A stretch of 64,000 nt of DNA from an uncultured Succiniclasticum sp. (lineage in GTDB: Bacteria > Bacillota > Negativicutes > Acidaminococcales > Acidaminococcaceae): positions 939 through 64,938 of the forward strand of contig CAJOKZ010000002.1 in NCBI GenBank assembly GCA_905235335.1. The letters are read 5' to 3'. Both the position numbers and the translations under genes were made by a program. Below are positions 19,405-28,355 of this stretch, piece after piece (the first letter of the stretch is position 1; each line of letters opens with the position of its first letter). Under the pieces are notes generated by a model that searched no databases, was not told the DNA's origin, and saw only the letters and a list, made by a program, of their open reading frames with translations.

Positions 19405-20703
19405 TTACGCAGAATATCTGACAGCCAGTTCCGTCAAAGTCGCCGCGGTTTTCCAAAGCACTTCCTCGTCAAAATCAAAATGACTGTTATGATGCCCTGC
19501 CGCGATGGGCGTACCGTACATCATATAGGCGGCTTTACCGCCCCGCCTCTGGACACGGTCCATAAAATACGTGCAGTCTTCGCTGCCGCCCATATCCACC
19601 CAGGTCAGCACATTGGAATATCCGCATTTTTCTTTCACAAGGGCAGCAATCTCTTCCGCCAGATCTTTGTCATACACGCTGGCCGGAGCACCCCCTGCCA
19701 GGGATATCTCCACCTTCACATCATACAGGTCCGCAGCGGCCTGGATCATCCGGCGGGCCTCCCGCACCATGAATTCATTGATCTCCGTATTGCCCCCGCG
19801 GGTCTCAATTTTTATGGTGGCGATATCCGGTACGACATTCCGGCCGGTCCCCGCATTTAGAACCCCCACGTTGATACGGCTGGATCCCTGGCTGTGGCGG
19901 GAAATCGTGCTCAAGCTGATAGCGGCCTGGGCTGCTGCCAGCAGCGCATTCTTTCCTTCTTCCGGTGCCGCGCCCGCATGGGCCGAAACCCCGTGGAACA
20001 CCGCGTCCATCTTTGTCGTGGCAAGAAATCCGTCGGTCATGGTGACCAGCGTATCCGGTTTCGTGCATTTAAAACCGATATGGCCGCCGAACAGATAATC
20101 CACATCATCCACTACGCCGGCATCCGCCATGGCAAGCGCCCCGCGTACCCCTTCCTCCGCCGGCTGGAAGATCAGCTTGATCCTCCCGTGGAGAGAATCG
20201 ATATTTTCTTTCAGCAGTTTGGCGGTGGCAAGGCCGATGGTCACATGCCCGTCATGGCCGCAGGCATGCATGGCCTTTCCGTGGGTGGAACGGAATCCTT
20301 CCGCGGCCGGCCGGTGTCCTTCGCCTGAATCTTCTTCCACGTCGTTGCAATCCATATCAAAGCGGAACGCTACTGTCCGGCCCGGCTTTCCGGTGTCCAA
20401 AATTCCTACGACGCCGGTTTTGCCGCCAGCCATCGCAGCCACCAGCGCGGGATCCGCGCCTTCCGAAACCGCGCGTTCTGCATAGACTTCCAACTCCGCA
20501 GCAGAGGGACGCCCCATCATGGACTCCTCTTTCACCACTTCCGCCCCATAATGAACTTCATATCCTAACGCCTGCAGTTCTTTGATGATGAGGGACGCGG
20601 TACGGAACTCCGTCCATCCTGTTTCCGGATGGGCATGCAGGTTCCGCCGTCTTGCGACAAGTTCTTCTTTTAAGGCTTCCGCCTGTTTCCAGATAGTTTC
20701 CAT
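19405..20703 (-). CDS. M20 peptidase/amidohydrolase (aminobenzoyl-glutamate hydrolase-like)
   Basis: ARRRNLHAHPETGWTEFRTASLI; MHACGHDGHVTIGLATAKLL; FQPAEEGVRGALAM. Confidence 0.88.
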   Translation of the reverse strand: METIWKQAEALKEELVARRRNLHAHPETGWTEFRTASLIIKELQALGYEVHYGAEVVKEESMMGRPSAAELEVYAERAVSEGADPALVAAMAGGKTGVVGILDTGKPGRTVAFRFDMDCNDVEEDSGEGHRPAAEGFRSTHGKAMHACGHDGHVTIGLATAKLLKENIDSLHGRIKLIFQPAEEGVRGALAMADAGVVDDVDYLFGGHIGFKCTKPDTLVTMTDGFLATTKMDAVFHGVSAHAGAAPEEGKNALLAAAQAAISLSTISRHSQGSSRINVGVLNAGTGRNVVPDIATIKIETRGGNTEINEFMVREARRMIQAAADLYDVKVEISLAGGAPASVYDKDLAEEIAALVKEKCGYSNVLTWVDMGGSEDCTYFMDRVQRRGGKAAYMMYGTPIAAGHHNSHFDFDEEVLWKTAATLTELAVRYSA

Positions 20704-20745
20704 ATTATTTACTCTTTTCTCAAATATTTTAATTTCACTGGATTT

Positions 20746-20780
20746 TAAGGAACCGCTGCATACCTGCAGCGGTTCTCTTT
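20746..20780 (-). terminator. Hairpin between dcuC-like gene and M20 gene (terminator/attenuator)
   Basis: aaccgctgcatacctgcagcggtt inverted repeat. Confidence 0.5.
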
Positions 20781-20878
20781 ACTGTGTCCGGTCAAACCAG
20801 AAATTTTACAATATAAGACTTTCCTTGCAACAGCAGCCTTCTACTGCACACCGAAAACCGGCCTTTATCCCGCACAGA

Positions 20879-22126
20879 TCAGAATGCCAGGAACATCATG
20901 CCGACGATCATGGCGGCGATCATCGGGATCGCATTGCGGCGGGTAACTTCCATGGGGTTGATGCCTGCGATACCGGCTACGATGATGGTCGCGCCGGCAA
21001 TCGGGGACATGGTACGGCCCAGGGTGCCACCCAATGTCGCCATGGAACCCATTTGCACGATGGACATGCCGAAGTCTGCCGCATGGGGTGTAACCGCCTC
21101 GTTGAACGCAAAGGTCGCCGCGTCGCCGGAACCGGTAATCAGGCCCAGCACAAAAGGACCGACGGAAGCGCAGATCTTAACAATGGACGGATTGTTGATC
21201 ATGGCAGCGATAAATGCTTTTACCAGACCCATCGCGTTCATGCCTGCAACGAACACACCCGCTGCCAGGATGATACCGATGATATCGCCATAGGCTTTGC
21301 CCATGCCGTCAAAGAAGGATTTCGTCAAAGCAGCCGGATTCGTCCGGGTCACGATGCAGGTCAGGATAGCGCCGATGACCATAGCCTGGGCCACGCCCAT
21401 CTTGAAGATAGGAACCAGGCCGGTAGCGCCTAAGATCAGGATCGCGATCGGAACAACCGGCATCAGGGCAAACAGCGGATTTACTTTAAAACCGGTATCC
21501 AGTTCCAGGCCTTCCGCCACATGGCCCCGGTTTTCCTTCAGAACGTAGGCAATAACCGTCAGGACCACAGCGCCTACCAGCAGAGATGCGATATTGGCCT
21601 TGTAATGGAACGCGATGACATCCATTACGTTAACGCCTGCGATCTTCGCCACAAAGGGGTTGTGGGCCAGGCCCGGGTTCAGCATGGAACCGTAGGTACC
21701 GCATTTTACCGCAGCGGCGGCCATAGCCGGATGCACGCCGGCGCCCATCAGGATCGGGATGAAGATAGCGCCTGCCGCTGCAGCTGTGCCGGCCGCACTG
21801 GGTAGCGCAATATTTACTGCATAGGTTCCGAAAATGACGCCCGGAATCAGCAGCCAGTTAACCTTTAACAGCAATTTGGCCAGCGCGTTGATCAGGTGTT
21901 TGTCACAACCCGTAAAACGCATCGCCAGCGCAAAACCCATGCTGGAGCAGGCAGATGAAATCATGCCGCTGCCCATGCCTTTGGCAAAGGCGTTCAACGC
22001 ATTCATCGGATTCCCCGCGCAAAGACACATCAAGATGCCGGCGCCTACCAGCACCATCCTGGCTTCAAAGCGCTTGACCAGAAGCACCAGCGCCGCCAGT
22101 ACGATAATACAGCCCAAAATCAACAT
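20879..22126 (-). CDS. C4-dicarboxylate anaerobic carrier, DcuC family
   Basis: MLILGCIIVLAALVLLVKRFEARMVLVGAGILMCLCAGNPMNALNAFAKGM; DcuC-type long hydrophobic protein; internal start chosen. Confidence 0.85.
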   Translation of the reverse strand: MLILGCIIVLAALVLLVKRFEARMVLVGAGILMCLCAGNPMNALNAFAKGMGSGMISSACSSMGFALAMRFTGCDKHLINALAKLLLKVNWLLIPGVIFGTYAVNIALPSAAGTAAAAGAIFIPILMGAGVHPAMAAAAVKCGTYGSMLNPGLAHNPFVAKIAGVNVMDVIAFHYKANIASLLVGAVVLTVIAYVLKENRGHVAEGLELDTGFKVNPLFALMPVVPIAILILGATGLVPIFKMGVAQAMVIGAILTCIVTRTNPAALTKSFFDGMGKAYGDIIGIILAAGVFVAGMNAMGLVKAFIAAMINNPSIVKICASVGPFVLGLITGSGDAATFAFNEAVTPHAADFGMSIVQMGSMATLGGTLGRTMSPIAGATIIVAGIAGINPMEVTRRNAIPMIAAMIVGMMFLAF

Positions 22127-22330
22127 AAAATTCCCTCCCTCTGTCCGGATCCCGCCGTCATGAAACGCCCCGGACCGTTTGCAAAAAGATTCAATAACCA
22201 GATAACGGCATCCAATTATTATACTCATTAGTATAGCACTTCAAATATTGCTTCACAATATTTGCAAGCGTGAAAATACTGTATACATAACAACTGTTTC
22301 AGGAAATACATATACCTGTGATAATCCGAC

Positions 22331-23650
22331 CTATCCAATCACGATCCTGCCTTTTCCGCCGGCAATCTCAATGGATGTGCCGAACTCCTCGGAAAGACCG
22401 GCGATATCCGCCAGAATTTGCTCGCCGTATTCCGCTTCCGCCAGTTCCGGACGGCCCCGCAGGCTCCTGCCGTTTTTAAATCCAAGGCTCAGGGGCTGCA
22501 GGTTCACCTCCCGGATTGCTCCCTCTGTTACAGTGAACGATGCCAGCGCGGACTCAAAGACAAAATGATCTACCGCAAGCCCGCGGGTTCCGTTGGCGCT
22601 GCGTGCATCCAGTCCGTCCGCCACCGTGTTGTCCGGGCCCAGGTTATATAAATCGTAAAACTCCGTCGGCTGGCGTTCCACAGAATCATTCTGGAAGATA
22701 AAATCCCCCAGGCTGTAGAATATGGGCTTATCCTTGTAAATTTCAATGCCGCGCCAGATATGCGGTCCGTGCCCGATATATGCGGACGCGCCCACGTCGA
22801 TGCACATCTTTGCAAAATCCCGGCAGAAATCCGCGGGGCGGTTCTTCGCCATCCCTTTGCGTTCGTGGCTGTGGTGACTAACAAAAACAAAGTCCGCCTG
22901 CCGTTTCGCTTCTTCGATGGAACGGATGATCCGGTCCGCATCCTTTTGGTTCATCGTGGTAACAGTGCCGGGTTGTTCGCCGCGGGCCGTCGCTTCAAAG
23001 CGGATCTTTCCGATCAGATAACCGCCGGTCAGGGGCTTGTTGAATCCTTCTTTTTCCAGCAGCATACGGTCGGCATTTACTTCAGTCTGGTCAATGATTT
23101 TGCGCAGGGTTTCCAGTTCCTTCGGTTTTACCTTGTGAACCGTCTGATACCGCAGCACGTTGGCACCGGGCCGCCCCAGTACGTCCCGGCGCGGGTTGGA
23201 CGCCATCCCCCACTCGTTCATGGTGGAAGTGACGCCGATAATGGCCACCCTGCCCTGAGGCAAGTCCAGGTAACGGGGCTGGGCCGCTTCTTCCAAGTTG
23301 ATGCCGCAGCCGGCATGGACAACGCCCGCCGCATCCAGATGCTTTTTGGTGGTGAGGATGCCGCCCAGGTTCCAGTCGATGGTATGGTTATTGGCCCAGG
23401 TGTAGAGATTGAAGCCCAGGTACTGCAGATCCTGCAGCACGGCAGGACGGGCACAGGCCCAGGTGCCTCCGCTGACCGGCGCAGGATAGACTTCGAAATC
23501 ATGGAGCAGGATTTCAAAATTCGTAAAACGAACGTCAAATCCGGCAAGATACTCCCTCAGCGCAGCCAGTCTGGCGTCCCTCGGCAGGCGCTGGGTGATA
23601 AAGGAATCGCCTGCCAGTACCACGGATACTGATTTCTCAACTTTTTGCAT
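22331..23650 (-). CDS. CapA-family (poly-gamma-glutamate biosynthesis/metallophosphatase-like) protein
   Basis: VVLAGDSFITQRLP; NNHTIDWNLGGILTT; VSHHSHERKGMAKNRPADFCRDFAKMCIDVGASAYIGHGPHIWRGIEIY. Confidence 0.85.
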   Translation of the reverse strand: MQKVEKSVSVVLAGDSFITQRLPRDARLAALREYLAGFDVRFTNFEILLHDFEVYPAPVSGGTWACARPAVLQDLQYLGFNLYTWANNHTIDWNLGGILTTKKHLDAAGVVHAGCGINLEEAAQPRYLDLPQGRVAIIGVTSTMNEWGMASNPRRDVLGRPGANVLRYQTVHKVKPKELETLRKIIDQTEVNADRMLLEKEGFNKPLTGGYLIGKIRFEATARGEQPGTVTTMNQKDADRIIRSIEEAKRQADFVFVSHHSHERKGMAKNRPADFCRDFAKMCIDVGASAYIGHGPHIWRGIEIYKDKPIFYSLGDFIFQNDSVERQPTEFYDLYNLGPDNTVADGLDARSANGTRGLAVDHFVFESALASFTVTEGAIREVNLQPLSLGFKNGRSLRGRPELAEAEYGEQILADIAGLSEEFGTSIEIAGGKGRIVIG

Positions 23651-23704
23651 GATGCTCCCTCCTTAAAAATATTACATCGCCGTACACGGTTTCTGTCAGT
23701 TTTT

Positions 23705-24109
23705 TCATTGCCCCATCTGCATCCCGATCGTTTCTATGACCGATATGTCCGCCGGAAGCCACCGGACGCTGTACAGGGTCTCTTTTGTCAGCCATTTCGC
23801 GGCTTCTGCCTCCAGAAGCCTGAGATCGCCTTCCACCACCTCGCACCAGAAACAGTCCATAGATAAATGGAATGCGGGATAGTCATATTCCACCGAACCG
23901 ATCAGGTCCCCCACCCGGACAGTCGTTTCCAGTTCTTCCCGTATCTCCCGGACCAGGGCCTGCTGTGATGTCTCCCCGGGCTCCACCTTTCCGCCGGGAA
24001 ACTCCCACATTCCCTTAAATTCCCCATATCCTCTGGCTGTGACAAATATCTGCTTTTTTTCCTTCATGGAATCGCAGATGACAGCTGCCGCCACTTTTAT
24101 CGTTTTCAT
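23705..24109 (-). CDS. NUDIX (MutT-like) hydrolase
   Basis: GMWEFPGGKVEPGETSQQALVREIREELE Nudix box. Confidence 0.92.
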   Translation of the reverse strand: MKTIKVAAAVICDSMKEKKQIFVTARGYGEFKGMWEFPGGKVEPGETSQQALVREIREELETTVRVGDLIGSVEYDYPAFHLSMDCFWCEVVEGDLRLLEAEAAKWLTKETLYSVRWLPADISVIETIGMQMGQ

Positions 24110-24127
24110 AATATCTTTTTGCGGTGG

Positions 24128-24520
24128 AAACCCAGTCTTCTTGAAGGGTGGGAGGAACCGCTTCTCCTTTCTAAATAATCAAATTTGCGTTATAATATTC
24201 CTATAGAGAAAACCGTTGGGTGGTTTATCCACTGAAGGCACTCTTTGCACTTTGACAAGTTAAGATATAAGGTTTTTCCAACTAATCACTTGGAATGTAA
24301 AATCTTAAGTGTTGCAATAACCAGTTTAACTGCAAGTATGGGAAATATAGTACCTTTGCAGTTGCATAGGAGCATATCTTCTTTGCAAAGGGCGTTGTCA
24401 ACCGTCCTATGATGCAACCCCACTATCTGAATTATCAGATAAGCTAAAGGTAGGAGCCGTAAGACGTTTGCACTACCGGGGAGTTACAAGCCACGTTCCT
24501 TTAGGTGCGTGGTAGTTGAC
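24128..24520 (+). mobile_element. Solitary IS200/IS605-derived element with structured omega-RNA-like sequence and no ORF
   Basis: Left-end hairpin-like acccagtcttcttgaagggtgggagg; right-end hairpin gccacgttcctttaggtgcgtggtagttgac of the IS200/IS605 type; nested inverted repeats; contains atctgaattatcagataagcta; no coding ORF. Confidence 0.5.
24203..24520 (+). ncRNA. Candidate omega-RNA (TnpB omega-RNA / HEARO-like)
   Basis: TATAAT at 24191-24196; hairpins ttaagat/atcttaa with nested ttcca/tggaa; actgcaa/ttgcagt; gttgcat-agga/tcct-atgcaac; atctga-atta-tcagat; ccacg/cgtgg; possible long-range ctaaagg/cctttag. Confidence 0.5.
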
Positions 24521-24910
24521 GCGCGCCTCGTTTATACCATCACCCGGTCAAAACAAATTTCCTTCAGGTGGTAATTTCCTTAAAACTTTCCAAAATTTTT
24601 CTTTCATAAATTATACAAAAAAACTCCCTGGAATTGCAAACGGTTTATCGTCGCCGGCTGTATTTTCCCGGACCCGGTTTTGTATTCCGCGCTTATCCCG
24701 ATCCCCGAACAGTCCGTCGCCCCATTGCAGTTCCCGTTCTGCCGGGACAGGCGCAAAATCAAATCGACGAATCCCTGTCAGCCGTCAGCACCGGACTGGC
24801 AGGACAGACGAACGCAGAAAGCGGCTGCCTGCTTTCACAGACAGCCGCCGCGTATCGTTTTTTATTTTTATAAAACAGTTTTGAAGGATATCCCATCCCT
24901 CTTCGTTCGT

Positions 24911-25681
24911 TTACAGGAACGCCCCGTTGCACACCTGGATTACCTGTCCCTTTACATGCCGTCCCATATCGGATGCCAGGAAAAGACACGCATTAGCCTG
25001 ATCCATGGGGTCGCACTCCGGCCCCGGGAAATAAACAAAATGCTTGCTGTACTCCAGCATCTTTGCGCCCCCGGGCTGTTCCCCCGCCTTGTTCGCAAGA
25101 TGCGCCGGGGTGACCGTGGAACCGGGTGCAACGGCATTGATGCGGATGTTGGTGTCGATGAGGCGCATGGCTACATTTTTCGTAAGGGTGTTGATGGCGC
25201 CTTTGGATGACGTATAGGACGCGCCGCAGAAAGGCCTCTCCCCGTTCACCGAAGAAATGTTGATAATGCACCCCTCGTTTTTCGGAAGGAACACCTTCAG
25301 CGCTTCCCGTATGAACCGGAACGGCCCGAAAACATTTGTCTGGTACACGTGTTCCAGCCATTCATCATCGGTCTCATCGATCATCTTCTGTTCCCCGATG
25401 GCCGCATTATTGATGACGATATCCAGATCCCCGTAGGTATCAAGCGCCGTCCGGATGACCTTCTTTACATCGTCAAGATTTTTATTGTCCGCCACGACAC
25501 CCGTAACCTCATAGCCTTTGTCTCGTATCTCCTTCACCGCGGCGTCAAGCTTTTCCTTCCCTCTTGCGGTCATCACCACCCGGGCGCCTTCCCTCGCAAA
25601 AAGTTCCGCCATACTGAATCCCATGCCGTAGCTTGCGCCGGAAACGATGGCCACCTTGCCTTCCAGCATTTTTTCTTTCAT
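24911..25681 (-). CDS. Short-chain dehydrogenase/reductase (SDR)
   Basis: KVAIVSGASYGMGFSMAELFAREGARVVMTARG; NNAAIG; SSVNGERPFCGASYTSSKGAI. Confidence 0.9.
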   Translation of the reverse strand: MKEKMLEGKVAIVSGASYGMGFSMAELFAREGARVVMTARGKEKLDAAVKEIRDKGYEVTGVVADNKNLDDVKKVIRTALDTYGDLDIVINNAAIGEQKMIDETDDEWLEHVYQTNVFGPFRFIREALKVFLPKNEGCIINISSVNGERPFCGASYTSSKGAINTLTKNVAMRLIDTNIRINAVAPGSTVTPAHLANKAGEQPGGAKMLEYSKHFVYFPGPECDPMDQANACLFLASDMGRHVKGQVIQVCNGAFL

Positions 25682-25703
25682 ACTCCTGAACCTCCTGTCC
25701 CGA

Positions 25704-26252
25704 TTATTTTAAATCCTTGCCGAACTGATATGCTTCTTTCTGCTCCAGAGTCTTCCCCGCCGCTTCACCAGCGCCGGTTATGCCACCGCAAAACAGCGAT
25801 CCGGCGAAGGCAGCCTTGTCAAAGCAGTCGATCCAGCCCTGAAGCCCGCTTTTCGCCTTTTGCGGAACCGATTCCCCATCTTCCGCCGCAACAGAAAGCA
25901 TATATACCCTGCGGAACTTATAATCCGAAGGAAAAAGAGGATTCAAACGGTCCAGCAGCGTTTTCATCTGGCCGCTCATCCCGTAGTAATAAATCGGCGT
26001 AACAAAAACAAGCGTATCGGCATTTTTTACCTTTTCCGCAATCTCCGCCGCATCGTCCTTCAAAACACACCGCTGCGTCTTCTGACAGGCAAGGCAGCCC
26101 GTACAGAAACCGATACGCTTCCCCTTCAGGCTGACAACCTCTACCTGATGCCCGGCATCCCTGGCCCCTTCGGCCAGCTTTTCCGCCAGCAAATCCGAAT
26201 TGCTCTTCACGCGAAGGCTTGTGGAAATCAAAAGCACGTTACTCACAACCAT
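25704..26252 (-). CDS. Flavodoxin-family / NADPH-dependent FMN reductase
   Basis: MVVSNVLLISTSLRVKSNSDLLAEKLAEGARDAGHQVEVVSL; CTGCLACQKTQRC; FVTPIYYYGMSGQMKTLLDR. Confidence 0.88.
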   Translation of the reverse strand: MVVSNVLLISTSLRVKSNSDLLAEKLAEGARDAGHQVEVVSLKGKRIGFCTGCLACQKTQRCVLKDDAAEIAEKVKNADTLVFVTPIYYYGMSGQMKTLLDRLNPLFPSDYKFRRVYMLSVAAEDGESVPQKAKSGLQGWIDCFDKAAFAGSLFCGGITGAGEAAGKTLEQKEAYQFGKDLK

Positions 26253-26446
26253 ACACCTCGTTTCATAATTTCCTGCCTTCAAGCCGGAAAATCGGGGCGA
26301 TCCGCTACGTTCCGGCATCGGCAGAATTTGCTCCGTCTGTTTCTATCATACTTTGTTGCGTTGAATCCCGCTAATGGTTATAATGAATATCATGATATTC
26401 CATTCCGGAATATTGTGCCCCACTATTCAAAGGAGGCCGCCAGCCT

Positions 26447-27325
26447 ATGGAAATTCGCACGCTTCGGTATTTCCTTGCCGTTGCAAGGGAAGAAAACATG
26501 ACAAAAGCTGCCGAAATATTGCATGTAACGCAGCCCACCCTGTCCAAGCAGCTGAAATCCTTGGAAGGGGAACTGGGGAAAAAACTTTTTACCCGGCACA
26601 GCTTCAGCATCCGGCTGACAGAAGAAGGCGTCCTGCTTCGGAAACGTGCCGAAGACCTGGTCGGTATGGCCGATAAAATTGAGCAGGAATTTGTTTCCCT
26701 TGACGATATTACCAGCGGCGAGCTCTACCTCGGTCTCGCGGAATCCCGTCAGATACGGTATCTCGCCAAAGAGATCCGTTCGTTTAAGCGGGATTATCCA
26801 AGCCTGCGATATCATATTACCAGTGGAGATACAGAACAAATCGCCGGCAAACTTGACAAAGGCCTGCTCGATTTCCTGGTCCTTGCCGAACTGCCGGACA
26901 GCCGCAAATATGAATATATCCAATTCCCGGAAAGCGATATATGGGGCTTATGCTTTCCCAAGTCCGACCCCCTGTCCCGCAAGAAAAAAATCATTGCGGA
27001 TGACCTGTCCGGGCTTCCGCTCTTTTGCTCAGAACAGGCATGGGGCAATGAAATCAAGGCATGGGCCGGTCCTGCATTTTCAAAAATGAAGCTGGAAGGA
27101 TCCTTCCGCCTGTCCTACAACGGGGCGATTTTTGCCGAAGAAGGGCTGGGATACCTGCTTACCTTCGACCGCCTGGTTGACACCTCCAACGATAGCGGCC
27201 TTACCTTTCGGCCCCTTTTTCCCAGACTTGAAACAAAACTATATCTGACATGGAACCGATATCAGACCTTCACCCCCATCGCCGAACGATTTTTAAAACA
27301 GCTTAAGTCCAGTTTCTCAAAATAA
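26447..27325 (+). CDS. LysR-family transcriptional regulator
   Basis: MEIRTLRYFLAVAREENMTKAAEILHVTQPTLSKQLKSLEGELGKKLFTR HTH; divergent from flavodoxin/SDR genes. Confidence 0.95.
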   Translation: MEIRTLRYFLAVAREENMTKAAEILHVTQPTLSKQLKSLEGELGKKLFTRHSFSIRLTEEGVLLRKRAEDLVGMADKIEQEFVSLDDITSGELYLGLAESRQIRYLAKEIRSFKRDYPSLRYHITSGDTEQIAGKLDKGLLDFLVLAELPDSRKYEYIQFPESDIWGLCFPKSDPLSRKKKIIADDLSGLPLFCSEQAWGNEIKAWAGPAFSKMKLEGSFRLSYNGAIFAEEGLGYLLTFDRLVDTSNDSGLTFRPLFPRLETKLYLTWNRYQTFTPIAERFLKQLKSSFSK

Positions 27326-27516
27326 ACATACCTGAAACAATTCGGCCATAAAAACGATGCGCAACGCGGACATTTATTTCTTCCGGCACTTCCGTATATA
27401 ATCTTCGGCAGGCCCGGAAAGAAAAAACATTGCTAAACACAGGGTGAAAAATCATTTTCCTCCACGGGCCTTCTAACGATTGTAACGATTTGTATTTAAT
27501 ATAATAGTAATACCTA

Positions 27517-27546
27517 AAAAGCCCCTCTGGCGTCAGAGGGGCTTCG
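27517..27546. terminator. Intrinsic terminator hairpin (convergent genes)
   Basis: aaagcccctctggcgtcagaggggcttcg. Confidence 0.75.
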
Positions 27547-27638
27547 TGCGCTATACTCGATTTTTAAGATTTGCATTTTCGCTTATTTAGCGAGCCGCGG
27601 CTAAATTATCTGATAACTTTAAAACGCCTCTCTTCTTC

Positions 27639-28295
27639 CTAAATGTCCTGAATGCTTTCCTTAACATCTCTTTCAATCTCCGAATACAGCTTATTCACAT
27701 CGCTTTCTGTGTATTCCGGTTCTTTATAGCTTTCAGAAAAAACAACTTTAATACTCGCAAGCTTTCCTGCAAGAATCCTTTCCCGGCGAAGGTCACGCCC
27801 GGTCAGAAAGATGTAGTCACAGAGGTTATCACCCATAAACCAAAATAATATGAAAAACAGCTCCGGTATATCGTCAATCAAGGCCTTTACCAGCCAAAGC
27901 AACACACCTGAAATGAGCAGCCCAAAAAACATACCGTAAAAAATCCGTCTACGTCTTTTCTCTTCTTCTTCCACAACACCGAGGTTATAGGCAGAATCGT
28001 CTTTTATAGCATTCTCAATAGTTTCTTTTTCCTCCTGTGTCAAGCAGTCCCCGACGATATTTAAAACGAGTGGATACTCTGGCGGAGCAATTTCCGCAGC
28101 AGATAGGATATACTCTACAAACGCCGGGTTCAGAGACTCACACCCCTCCACACTATATACGCTGATTACATCCCTATATCCGGAAATACGACAGGGAATC
28201 GTCGCTATACCATTCCGTATATAATCCCGCTTTACGCGATAATCAAGATTTCCTTTTCTTAATTTAAATAATTTGACAATATTACGGTTGCTCAT
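27639..28295 (-). CDS. Hypothetical membrane protein
   Basis: MSNRNIVKLFKLRKGNLDYRVKRDYIRNG...; two hydrophobic segments (FYGMFFGLLISGVLLWLVKALI; ELFFILFWFMGD). Confidence 0.5.
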   Translation of the reverse strand: MSNRNIVKLFKLRKGNLDYRVKRDYIRNGIATIPCRISGYRDVISVYSVEGCESLNPAFVEYILSAAEIAPPEYPLVLNIVGDCLTQEEKETIENAIKDDSAYNLGVVEEEEKRRRRIFYGMFFGLLISGVLLWLVKALIDDIPELFFILFWFMGDNLCDYIFLTGRDLRRERILAGKLASIKVVFSESYKEPEYTESDVNKLYSEIERDVKESIQDI

Positions 28296-28355
28296 ATTGT
28301 TTTCCCCCCAGTCAAAAGGGCAACCCGCACTCGGCAGGCTGCCCAAGAAGCATCA

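Noticed and set aside
24634-24873. Small + strand ORF downstream of the omega-RNA-like element
   Set aside because: No RBS, no recognisable domain, overlaps a hairpin likely serving as terminator
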